Assembly (NCBI GenBank): GCA_031269335.1
Contig: JAISZI010000101.1
Span: 1-57,130 of the forward strand
Direction: 5' to 3'
Source: Puniceicoccales bacterium
GTDB taxonomy: Bacteria; Verrucomicrobiota; Verrucomicrobiia; Opitutales; UBA953
Length of the DNA: 57,130 nt
Shown: positions 1 through 10,489 of the stretch, piece by piece
How the letters are laid out: the number at the start of each line of letters is the position of its first letter
How positions within the stretch are numbered: the first letter of the stretch is position 1
Position numbers and translations under genes: made by a program
Notes under the pieces: generated by a model
Seen by the model: only the letters and a program-made list of their open reading frames with translations
What the model was told of the DNA's origin: nothing
Database searches by the model: none

Positions 1-2555
1 AATCCGGCACTCCCCCAGTTCCGCCATCGCCCCCAGCGACGCCGTTACCACCGACAGTTTCCGGCACCGCCCGTCCTCCTCGTCCCATCGGCGGCAAATC
101 CCCCGTACCCCCGTTGCGCACGCCAAAAGTCCCGCCACAGCCCGTGGTAAGGCCTCCGAAATCTCTCTCGCCCAGCGTCCCGCCGTCCTCCGCTACGCCG
201 AAAACGCCGCCCGCTCCCCCCGTAAACAAACCTCCGGTCCCTCCATTGCGCCCGCCGCCTTCAAATGTCCCCCCCCCATTGCGCCCGCTGCCCCCTTCAA
301 CCGTTTCCCCGCTTCCGACGGCGACCCCCGCCCCGCTTCCGATTCGCCCGCCCGCAGGCAAGCCCCCCGTTCCGCCATTACGCCCGCCTTCCATAAAACC
401 GGCACCGCTGTCAACGCTTCCTTCTTCCCCGACAACGGACCCTGCGCCGCTGCCAAAAACTCCCGCCTCTCCTCCTCCGCCCAAGGCACCTGCGCCTCCG
501 CCAAAAACACCAGTTCCTCCGCCGAGAACGCCAGTTCTTCCGCCAAAGGTGCCTATTGCCCCGTCGGGAGTTGTCCGTCCCAAAACACCGGTTGCCCCGC
601 CTGTCGTTCCTCTTTTTCCGCAGACGCCACGCGGCGGGAAAGCACCCATTGCCCCGCCGCCCCCCATGGTGCCGCCTTCCGGAGAAATTCCGCCTCCTGC
701 CGTCGTTTCGCCGACCACCGCCCAATCCCCCGCCGAAAGCATTACCACGCTCATTGTCCGCCCGCCGGTCATTGTCCGCGAATTTGCAATCGCCCTCAAT
801 CTGCGCCCATTCCGCCTCATTTCAGAACTCATGGAAATGGGCATTTTTGCTTCCATCGGACAATCCATCGAAGAAAGCATCGCCGTTCGCATTGCCCGCA
901 AACACGGCATTTCCCTCGAAATCCGCCACCGCGGCGACAATGCCCAACAACCCAAAACTCCCGAACCGAAAGATTACGACAACCCCGCCTTCCTCCTTCC
1001 CCGCCCCCCGGTCGTCTGCGTCCTCGGGCATGTTGACCACGGCAAGACCACGCTTCTCGACTATTATCGCAAAACCAGCGTCGTCTCCGGCGAAGCCGGC
1101 GGCATCACCCAGCACGTCGGCGCTTATTCCGTCAAACACAAGGGCGCGGACGACAAAGTCCAACTTATCACCTTTCTTGATACCCCCGGTCACGCCGCGT
1201 TTTCTAAAATGCGCGAACGCGGCGCAGAGATCACCGACATCGCCATTCTCGTCGTAGCCGCCGATGACGGTTTTATGCCCCAAACCGATGAAGCACTTAA
1301 ATTTGCCCAGAAAAATAACGTCCAAATCGTCGTCGCTATTAACAAGATAGACGCCAAAGGCGCGAACATTGACCGCATCAAACAACAGATGCAGCAGCGC
1401 AATATCGCCTCCGAAGACTGGGGTGGCACCGTTCTAACAAGCCCCATCTCCGCCCTCAAAGGGGACGGCATGGGCGAGCTGCTTGATAACATCTTGCTCC
1501 AAGCCGAGATAATGGAGTTGAAAGCCAACCCGAAACGCCCCGCCGAAGGCGTCATCATCGAAGCCCAAATAGAGACCGGTCGCGGTCCCACCGCCGTCCT
1601 CATTGTCCAAAAAGGCACCCTCAAAGTCGGCGACGCTTTCGTAAGCGGACAACATTATTGCAAGGTTCGCGCCCTTTTCGACGACCACGGCAACCGCCTC
1701 CAAAGCGTCTCCCCAGGTTGCCCCGCTCTCACCCTTGGCTGGTCTGGCGCACCTACGCCAGGTTCCGTTTTCCAAGTCTGTAAAAATGAACGAGAAGCGC
1801 GCGTCCTCGCCGAAGAAAACGCTTTCAACCTCCGCAAAGCCCTCGAAGAAGAATCCGAACTCGAACGCGACCGGAAAACCTCTTCCCTCATCAAACTTTC
1901 CGACATGGACCGCCTCATGGCAGCCATTGCTCAGACGAAAGATAAAATTCTCAAAGTCGTTTGCAAAGCGGACGTTAACGGCACCCTCGAAGCACTCATC
2001 AGTTGCCTCGAAGGCATCCACTCCGACAAAGTCAGACTCGAAGTCATCGCCTCCAGCGTCGGTCCCGTCACCCCTAACGACGTAAATGTCGCCCATGCTG
2101 GCGGTGCAATCATCGTTGCCTTCGACGTGAAACAAGAAAGCGGTGTCACCGCTCTTCTCAAACGCGACGGCGTGCGCGTCATTTCCCACAACATTATCTA
2201 TATGTTGATAGATATCGTGAAGGAAGAGATGGCGGCGTTGCTCGACCCCGAACTGCGCGAGAATAAAGTCGGTCTCGCCGAAGTGCGCGCCGTTTTCCCC
2301 CACGGAAAAAATGGTTTCGTCGCCGGCTGCATGGTCACCGAAGGGCGCATCCAACGCGATTACAAGGCACGCCTCCACCGCAAAAACCAAATCCTTTACA
2401 ACGGCGAGATAGACACGCTCAAACGCTTCAAAGACGATGCCACGGAGGTCAAAGCGGGCTACGAATGCGGCATCCGCATCGGAGGTTTTGAGGATTATCA
2501 AATCGGCGACTCGATCGAATGCTACGAGATGTTGGAATCGCGGCCAACCCTTTAA
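1..2555 (+). CDS. infB: Translation initiation factor IF-2 (5' end outside the window)
   Basis: This is the GTPase that brings initiator tRNA to the ribosome. The reading frame is open from the first complete codon at base 3, so the true start lies left of the window; the TTG at 114 is only an internal codon. Roughly the first 250 visible residues are low-complexity and dominated by Pro, with PPVPPLRPP-like repeats. An IF2_N-like segment follows at about 760-930. The G domain shows GHVDHGKT at 1026-1049, DTPGH near 1179 and NKID near 1341, and the C-terminal domains run to the stop at 2553-2555. The conserved part has normal IF-2 length. IF-2 N-termini vary widely, but this one is unusually Pro-rich. 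Identity is certain; the start is not visible. Confidence 0.97.
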   Translation, partial: SGTPPVPPSPPATPLPPTVSGTARPPRPIGGKSPVPPLRTPKVPPQPVVRPPKSLSPSVPPSSATPKTPPAPPVNKPPVPPLRPPPSNVPPPLRPLPPSTVSPLPTATPAPLPIRPPAGKPPVPPLRPPSIKPAPLSTLPSSPTTDPAPLPKTPASPPPPKAPAPPPKTPVPPPRTPVLPPKVPIAPSGVVRPKTPVAPPVVPLFPQTPRGGKAPIAPPPPMVPPSGEIPPPAVVSPTTAQSPAESITTLIVRPPVIVREFAIALNLRPFRLISELMEMGIFASIGQSIEESIAVRIARKHGISLEIRHRGDNAQQPKTPEPKDYDNPAFLLPRPPVVCVLGHVDHGKTTLLDYYRKTSVVSGEAGGITQHVGAYSVKHKGADDKVQLITFLDTPGHAAFSKMRERGAEITDIAILVVAADDGFMPQTDEALKFAQKNNVQIVVAINKIDAKGANIDRIKQQMQQRNIASEDWGGTVLTSPISALKGDGMGELLDNILLQAEIMELKANPKRPAEGVIIEAQIETGRGPTAVLIVQKGTLKVGDAFVSGQHYCKVRALFDDHGNRLQSVSPGCPALTLGWSGAPTPGSVFQVCKNEREARVLAEENAFNLRKALEEESELERDRKTSSLIKLSDMDRLMAAIAQTKDKILKVVCKADVNGTLEALISCLEGIHSDKVRLEVIASSVGPVTPNDVNVAHAGGAIIVAFDVKQESGVTALLKRDGVRVISHNIIYMLIDIVKEEMAALLDPELRENKVGLAEVRAVFPHGKNGFVAGCMVTEGRIQRDYKARLHRKNQILYNGEIDTLKRFKDDATEVKAGYECGIRIGGFEDYQIGDSIECYEMLESRPTL

Positions 2556-2582
2556 CTAACGCAACCGCACTCGGTTACGCAC

Positions 2583-2613
2583 CTCCGCTGCGGCAACAGA
2601 ACGCCGGAGTTTT
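2583..2613 (+). terminator. Possible weak terminator after infB
   Basis: CTCCG at 2583-2587 can pair with CGGAG at 2605-2609, followed directly by TTTT. The stem is only 5 bp and the loop is long, so this is a weak candidate. It sits where infB and recF converge. Confidence 0.25.
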
Positions 2614-3689
2614 CAGGGAGAATAAGTTCCTTGGTTGACGTGAATAATATGCCAAGGGGTTGTATTTGAGGGAGGAGGCGGGGTTGTGCCGGTGGCGATG
2701 ACTTGGCAAGCGTTGCCGAGAGTGTGCCAGAAGGCATTTTTTTTGGGAGGATCAAGTTCGCCGAGGATGTCGTCGGCGAGGACGATGGGGGAGACGGGTT
2801 TGTTTTGGAGTTGGCGGGAAAGCCATGCGAGTTCGAGGGCGAGGACGAGGGCGCGTTGTTGCCCTTCGGACGCGATGGCAGAGGCTAAGTGGTCGTGGAA
2901 GAGGAACTTGAAGTCGTCGCGGTGGGGTCCGCGTTGGGTGGAGCGCAGGAGGGCATCTGTTTGTCTTTGGCGGTAAAAGAGTTCTTGCCATTTTTCGCTG
3001 TTGGGCGGGGAGGCGTTTGGGATGTAGGCGAGGGAGGCGGCGGTTGGGGGCAAGCCGATTTCGGTGCAATGTTGGGTTAATCTGGCGGAGAGGTCGAGAA
3101 GGGCGAGGCGGCGGGATTCGAGGAGGCTGGCGGCGCAGGGTGCCATTGTTTTTTCAAAGGCGGAGAGTTGGGCGGGGTCCGGGGAGGGGAGCCGCAGGAG
3201 TTGGTTTCGATTTGAAAGGGCGGTGTGATAGGAGCGCAGGGCGATGAGGTAGGCGGGGTCTTCGGCGGCAAGAGCCATATCAAGCCACCGGCGGCGGGTC
3301 GCTGGGGAGCTGCGGAGGAGTTCAATATCGCTGGAACAAAAGGATACTACGGGAAAACGCCCGAGAAATTCGGAGAATTGTCGGGCGGGCGAGCCGTCCA
3401 CAAGGACGTTTTTTTTGTGCGCGGAGAGGGTGATGGCGACATTGACTTCGCCTTCGATCTCGTGTGTGAGGGCGAAACCTGCCTGTGCGCAAGGGGAGCC
3501 GTGGCGGAGCAGCAGGGAGATGTTTTGCGTGCGAAAGGAGCGGAGTGCAGGCAGGAGTCCGATGGCTTCGATGAGGTTTGTTTTGCCTTGGCCATTTGCG
3601 CCGAGGAGGAAGACGCGTTCGTGGTCGAGGGGGATTTCGGCGAAAGAGACGTTGCGGAAATTGGAGAGGCGGAGGAGGCGCAGTCTCAT
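2613..3689 (-). CDS. recF: DNA replication and repair protein RecF
   Basis: RecF is an SMC-like ATPase that helps load RecA at gapped DNA. The 358-residue length is normal. Walker A is GANGQGKTNL at residues 30-39, after the typical N-terminus with LSNFRN. The Walker B region LADDILGELD lies at residues 304-313. The last residues are Pro/Thr-rich and not conserved. Its ATG at 3689 overlaps the stop of the cysteine desulfurase gene by 4 bases (ATGA), so the two are probably translationally coupled. It converges on infB. It is not next to dnaN here, unlike in many bacteria. Confidence 0.95.
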   Translation of the reverse strand: MRLRLLRLSNFRNVSFAEIPLDHERVFLLGANGQGKTNLIEAIGLLPALRSFRTQNISLLLRHGSPCAQAGFALTHEIEGEVNVAITLSAHKKNVLVDGSPARQFSEFLGRFPVVSFCSSDIELLRSSPATRRRWLDMALAAEDPAYLIALRSYHTALSNRNQLLRLPSPDPAQLSAFEKTMAPCAASLLESRRLALLDLSARLTQHCTEIGLPPTAASLAYIPNASPPNSEKWQELFYRQRQTDALLRSTQRGPHRDDFKFLFHDHLASAIASEGQQRALVLALELAWLSRQLQNKPVSPIVLADDILGELDPPKKNAFWHTLGNACQVIATGTTPPPPSNTTPWHIIHVNQGTYSP

Positions 3690-4897
3690 GGGATAGGGGG
3701 AACGGAGATGACGTGGGAGAGTGCCGCGGAGTTGTCGTGGCTTTGGGTGTCGGCGTCGAGTTCCATGGCGGCTATTTTAAGGGCGCTGGCGAGAGCGTCC
3801 CAGTCGTTGGGAAGGCAGGGCGGGGCGCTTATGCGCAGCGTTCGTTGGGCGGCGGCAGTTGGGATGCCCATTGCACGCAGGACGTGCGAGGGGGAGGTGT
3901 CGCCGCTGGAACAAGCGGAGCCGTCTGAGACGATGACCCCTTGTTTTTCGAGGCGTTTCATCCAGCGGATAGCCGTGTGGCGCGGGAGGCTGAGGGAGGA
4001 AGTGTTCCAGATGCGCGGGGCGGCATTGCCGTTGATGAGGGTGCCTGGGAGGCTGAGTTGCGCTGTTTTTTCAAAGGAATCGCGTTGTGCGCAGAGGGAA
4101 GAATGGCGGGTGAGGGAATTTTCGGAGGCGGTGAGGGCGGCGAGCATGGCGCAGACGGAGGGGGTGTTAACTGTTCCGGCGCGGTGGTGGTTCTCTTGAC
4201 CGCCGCCGCGTTGGGCGCAGAAGTGCGGGTTCGTCGCCGCGTCGAACAGGAGAAAACCAGTGCCTTTGGGACCGCCGAATTTGTGTGCGCTGCCGGTGAC
4301 ATAGTCGCAGCGCGCTAACATTTCGGCGAGGGGCTGGGGCGGGATTTTCCCAAAGGCTTGTGTTGCATCGCAATGAATGCGTGCGCCGTGGCGTTCGGCG
4401 AGTGCGCAGGCGGCGGGGATGGGCTGGATGACGCCGGTTTCGTTGTTAACCGCCATAAGAGAGACGAGGGCTGTATTTTTTGCGGCGGCGACCTCGGTCA
4501 AAATTTGTTCGAGCGCATCAAGGTTGGCGGTTCCCGATGCGTCAACGGGGAGGATGCGAAGGTGTCTTCCAAAGAAAAATTGCGCCGGGGCGAGAAGACT
4601 TGGGTGTTCGATGGCGGAGACAATGGCGATGCCCGAGGGGGAGCGGGACGACTCGAAGGCGATCACGGCGTTGTTTCCCTCGGTGGCGCCGCTGGTGAAA
4701 ATGGCGGTTTTTGCACGGGCGGAGGCACCGAGACGCGAGGCGAGATTTACGCGGCATTCCTCGAGTATCGAGCGGGCGCGGACGCTCGCAGATGAAAGCG
4801 AAGCAGGGTTTTGCCAAAGGGTATCTTGGGCGTGCAACCAAGCCTCGCGGGCGGCGGGGTGGAGGGGGGAGGTGGCGTTGGCATCGAAGTAGTGCAT
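3686..4897 (-). CDS. Cysteine desulfurase (NifS/IscS class, PLP enzyme)
   Basis: It removes sulfur from cysteine for Fe-S clusters or tRNA thiolation. It is 403 residues, the family's usual length. Visible motifs: YFDANATSPLHP at the N-terminus, TSGATEGNN at 69-76, an active-site EHPS with H98, NNETGVIQ at 151-158, D177, the PLP lysine K206 in TGSAHKFGGPKG, and the catalytic loop cysteine C329 in SDGSACSSGDTSPSH. The short loop with SACSSG resembles IscS/NifS rather than SufS. No scaffold protein gene (iscU) is adjacent. It lies 19 bases after the LysM gene and overlaps recF, so the three probably form one transcript. The specific paralogue cannot be assigned. Confidence 0.93.
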   Translation of the reverse strand: MHYFDANATSPLHPAAREAWLHAQDTLWQNPASLSSASVRARSILEECRVNLASRLGASARAKTAIFTSGATEGNNAVIAFESSRSPSGIAIVSAIEHPSLLAPAQFFFGRHLRILPVDASGTANLDALEQILTEVAAAKNTALVSLMAVNNETGVIQPIPAACALAERHGARIHCDATQAFGKIPPQPLAEMLARCDYVTGSAHKFGGPKGTGFLLFDAATNPHFCAQRGGGQENHHRAGTVNTPSVCAMLAALTASENSLTRHSSLCAQRDSFEKTAQLSLPGTLINGNAAPRIWNTSSLSLPRHTAIRWMKRLEKQGVIVSDGSACSSGDTSPSHVLRAMGIPTAAAQRTLRISAPPCLPNDWDALASALKIAAMELDADTQSHDNSAALSHVISVPPIP

Positions 4898-4916
4898 GGG
4901 CAGGGAAGAGGCGTGG

Positions 4917-5729
4917 TTATTCGGTGGGGATTTTGAGGGTCATGCCCGGGCGTAAGTTGTTTTCTGAGGGAAGTTTGTCGCGGTTGGCGTTGTAAATATC
5001 CAGCCAACGGCTGGAGGAGCCGTATATTTTGGAGCTAATGCGGGAAAGGGTGTCGCCTTTGACGACAGTGTAGCTGGACGGGAGCGAGCGATAGCTGGCG
5101 GTGAGCGGCGGAGAAGGGGTTTTTCTTTTGACGGGGGAAAGTCTTGCAGTTGCAGGCGGCGTGACGGGGGAAATGCGCCGGACGGTGCGTTCTAATTCTG
5201 CGACGCGTTTTTGCAGGGCAGCATTTTCCGTTTTGAGGTGTGTGTTTTGTTGGCGCAGCTGACGGTTGCTCTCGAAGAGGTTGCTTTCGTTCAGGAAACG
5301 TTGGGAGGCGGGGTCGGCAGCGGAAGGCGTTTTGCGGGCGTAAAGAGCATTGGCGGCGGCGATCCATTCTTCAATGCGGGCGGTGCGGGAGGAGTTGGGG
5401 CGCAGGCGCAGGAATTGTTTGAGGTGGTAGATGGCTTCGACGGGTGCCTTTTTATCGCGCAGGTAGATCATGCCGGCTTCAAGGTGCGATTCGGGAGCGT
5501 TGCCGCTGCGGGCGTAAATGATTTGGTGAAAACCTTCCAATGCGGCGTCCGGGTCGCTCTCGCGCAATTTGCTGGCTCGGAGGAAACGCGGATCACTGGA
5601 CTCGGGTGTGGCGGGCGTCGAGGAAGGTTTTTCCGCTCGTTCACAGGCTCCCACAGCGAAGAGCATCACCACAAAAAGAACCGTCCGAAGCAGGAGGGCG
5701 CGTAAGCCTGAAATCTCGAAGTTCTCCAT
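4917..5729 (-). CDS. LysM-domain lipoprotein with helical-repeat and coiled-coil regions
   Basis: This 270-residue protein is probably an envelope lipoprotein bound to peptidoglycan. A hydrophobic signal segment (residues about 10-28) ends in VGAC, giving a lipidated Cys at position 29. Residues about 45-125 look TPR-like (DPDAALEGFHQI, EAIYHLKQFLRLRPN). A short coiled coil follows around 150-185. A single LysM domain closes the protein (about 218-270: SYTVVKGDTLSRISSKIYG ending LRPGMTLKIPTE). It is the first gene of the minus-strand group with the cysteine desulfurase and recF, which have no obvious functional link to it. Confidence 0.85.
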   Translation of the reverse strand: MENFEISGLRALLLRTVLFVVMLFAVGACERAEKPSSTPATPESSDPRFLRASKLRESDPDAALEGFHQIIYARSGNAPESHLEAGMIYLRDKKAPVEAIYHLKQFLRLRPNSSRTARIEEWIAAANALYARKTPSAADPASQRFLNESNLFESNRQLRQQNTHLKTENAALQKRVAELERTVRRISPVTPPATARLSPVKRKTPSPPLTASYRSLPSSYTVVKGDTLSRISSKIYGSSSRWLDIYNANRDKLPSENNLRPGMTLKIPTE

Positions 5730-5766
5730 GACAATTTTGCTGGAAGGAGCGGTTACACGTAAAGAA

Positions 5767-5851
5767 TGGTGCTCAAGAGGGGACTCGAACCCCTACACCT
5801 CTCGGCACATGCACCTCAAGCATGCGTGTCTACCAATTCCACCACCTGAGC
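5767..5851 (-). tRNA. tRNA-Leu (anticodon GAG)
   Basis: The minus strand folds as a class II tRNA. The acceptor stem GCTCAGG pairs with CTTGAGC (one G-T pair), then discriminator A and an encoded CCA (RC of 5767-5770). The anticodon stem is CATGC/GCATG with loop TTGAGGT, giving anticodon GAG. It has a long variable arm and a T arm containing GGTTCGAGTCC. Length is 85 nt, as expected for tRNA-Leu. Confidence 0.95.
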
Positions 5852-5897
5852 AAATGAGGGCGGCAAGGGAGAAAATTTCCTGCGTCCGCGCAAGTGT

Positions 5898-5922
5898 AAA
5901 AACAAGTTTCTCTGGAGAAACT
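5898..5922 (-). terminator. Rho-independent terminator of clpB
   Basis: On the minus strand an 8-bp perfect inverted repeat, AGTTTCTC/GAGAAACT (5905-5922), is followed by TTGTTTTTAC. It lies 49 bases after the clpB stop codon and upstream of the tRNA, so it should end the clpB transcript. Confidence 0.65.
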
Positions 5923-5971
5923 CATAGCCAAATGGGTTCAGGCAACGCCCTTCGCACTGAAAAGAAAGCGG

Positions 5972-8575
<2,604 letters not shown>

Positions 8576-8686
8576 GTTGGAGAGCAGCAATGCAAAATAC
8601 AGACCAGCACGGGGCGGGTTACGCATGGTTTTTCGTATCAAATAAAAAGGCGTATGCCTCGCCCTATTTCGCACACCGCAAAGTGA

Positions 8687-8697
8687 GACAGTCTGTC
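8687..8697. promoter_or_regulatory. Small palindrome between clpB and the efflux gene
   Basis: The 299-base divergent gap 8576-8874 must hold promoters for clpB and the outer-membrane factor gene. The only symmetric element I see is GACAG-T-CTGTC, a perfect 11-bp palindrome 112 bases upstream of clpB. It is short enough to be chance. Confidence 0.2.
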
Positions 8698-8874
8698 ATT
8701 TTTCGGGCGCAATTGCGTAACAAAATGGCGCGACCTTCGTTTATTGGTCTGATTTTCCCCAAACACCCCCGGAATTTCTTAAATTTTTCACGATTTGGGG
8801 GTTGCAAAATGGTTTTTATTGGGTGAGATACACCTCGTTTTGAAACGCTTTTGGGCACCGCTTATTTTACGCGC

Positions 8875-10434
8875 ATGAAACTTCCTTCTTTCTCTTCCGC
8901 TTCGTTTATTCGATTTTTAGTTGTTTCTTCCGCATTATCGGTTTGCGGATGCACGACCGACGGCACTCCCACCGCTACGCGGGATGCCCTCAAAGAGAGC
9001 CGAGAGATTCTTCAGTTGCCGTCCGATTGGCAGAATCGTCCGGGTGCCGTGCCTGCGAAAAAAGTTGCGCAGGAGGGAGAGCCTATCAACCGATCCGCTG
9101 ACGATCCGCCCTTGCCCGGAAAGGCGAAATCCGACCGGGCGCAGCTCGCTACGTGGTGGGCGCGTTTTAACGACCCCGCACTCGAAAACATCATCAACGC
9201 CGCTCTCCTCAACAGCCCCGATTTGCGCGCAATGCTTTCTCGCATCGAAGAAGCGCGTGCCCGCCGCGGCGCAGAACGGTCGAATTTGCTGCCCACCGTG
9301 AATGCCGGTGTCGAAGCACGCCAAAATTACCAACGCACACATCGGACGACGGACGGTTCGCCCCACACAACGACGTCAGGCGACCTCTACTCGGCAGGGC
9401 TTAACGCGAGCTGGGAAGTTGACCTTTTCGGCAAATATCGCGCCGCCGCCGCCGCCACCCATGCGGAGTTCCTCCAGTCCGAAGAGAATTATCGGGCGGC
9501 ACAAATCTCCCTTGTGACCGAAATCGCCGAGACTTACGTCGCGATGCGTTCTGCCGAAGTTCGCCGCGAAGTGGCAGAGCGCGGAGTCGAGACACGCACC
9601 GGCGTTGCCCAAATCGTGAAATGGCGCGAAGCCGCCGGCATGGGAGATTCCTTCGATTTACAACAGGCGGAAAGCCAATTGGAACAAGTCCGCGCCGCCA
9701 TTCCAGTCCTCGAACAAGACATCCTCCAGTCACGCGCCCGCCTCGCCATCTTGTCCGGCAAAACCCTCGGTGCCGTGAACGAACTCCTCCTCACCGCCGC
9801 CGCCGGGCAGACAGCCTCCCGCGTGCCAGTCGCACCCGTGGACGTCAGGGTCGGCGTGCCAGCCGCCGTGCTCCGCCAACGCCCCGACATCCGCTCCGCC
9901 GAACACGCAGTCCTCGCTGCCGCCTACCGCTTCAAATCCGCCGAACGCGAACGCTTACCCACCCTCAATCTCTCCGGTTCAATCGGCATTGAAGCACTCA
10001 AATCGGGCAACCTGTTCTCGCCCGACGCCACCGTGGGCAGCATCCTCGCCGGTCTGACCGCCCCGCTTTTCGACGGCTGGCGCATCAGCCATAACATTGA
10101 GATCCACAACGAGATCCAAAAACAAGCATTGCTCAATTACGAGTCCGCGGTGCTCACCGCATTAGGAGAAGTCGAAGACGCATTGGCAGCCGTGCACCAC
10201 TCCGGCAAACAATTGGAATTTCTAAAAAACGCCACAAACAAGGCTTCAGACGCACTAAAACTCGCCGAACTCAAATACAAAACCGGACGGGCGGACTTCG
10301 CCCACGTCCTCGAAACACAACGCACACAACTGAGCCTCGAAGAACAAGCCATCGCCACAGCGGCAGCACAAACAACAGCTCAAATTCATCTCTACAAAGT
10401 CCTCGGCGGAGGCTGGGTCGGAGAAAGAGAGTGA
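8875..10434 (+). CDS. Outer-membrane efflux lipoprotein (TolC/NodT family)
   Basis: This is the outer-membrane exit duct of a tripartite efflux or secretion system. The start is the ATG at 8875, not the TTG at 8851, because MKLPSFSSASF opens a signal peptide ending in SVCGC, a lipobox with Cys at residue 26, typical of NodT-type factors. It is 519 residues, slightly long for the roughly 470-500 of the family. Two outer-membrane-factor repeats are visible: WWARFNDPALENIINAAL near residue 97 and the second half with RQRPDIRSAEHAVLAAAYRF and APLFDGWR. The next gene, 55 bases on, encodes the matching periplasmic adaptor module, so the pair forms an operon. Confidence 0.92.
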   Translation: MKLPSFSSASFIRFLVVSSALSVCGCTTDGTPTATRDALKESREILQLPSDWQNRPGAVPAKKVAQEGEPINRSADDPPLPGKAKSDRAQLATWWARFNDPALENIINAALLNSPDLRAMLSRIEEARARRGAERSNLLPTVNAGVEARQNYQRTHRTTDGSPHTTTSGDLYSAGLNASWEVDLFGKYRAAAAATHAEFLQSEENYRAAQISLVTEIAETYVAMRSAEVRREVAERGVETRTGVAQIVKWREAAGMGDSFDLQQAESQLEQVRAAIPVLEQDILQSRARLAILSGKTLGAVNELLLTAAAGQTASRVPVAPVDVRVGVPAAVLRQRPDIRSAEHAVLAAAYRFKSAERERLPTLNLSGSIGIEALKSGNLFSPDATVGSILAGLTAPLFDGWRISHNIEIHNEIQKQALLNYESAVLTALGEVEDALAAVHHSGKQLEFLKNATNKASDALKLAELKYKTGRADFAHVLETQRTQLSLEEQAIATAAAQTTAQIHLYKVLGGGWVGERE

Positions 10435-10489
10435 GGCTTTTTTCCTGTATGATGAAAAACCGCATTCACCACTCACAGCACCGTAACAA

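Noticed and set aside
114-116. TTG at 114 as the start of infB
   Set aside because: The Pro-rich frame is open without stops from base 3, so the gene begins outside the window.
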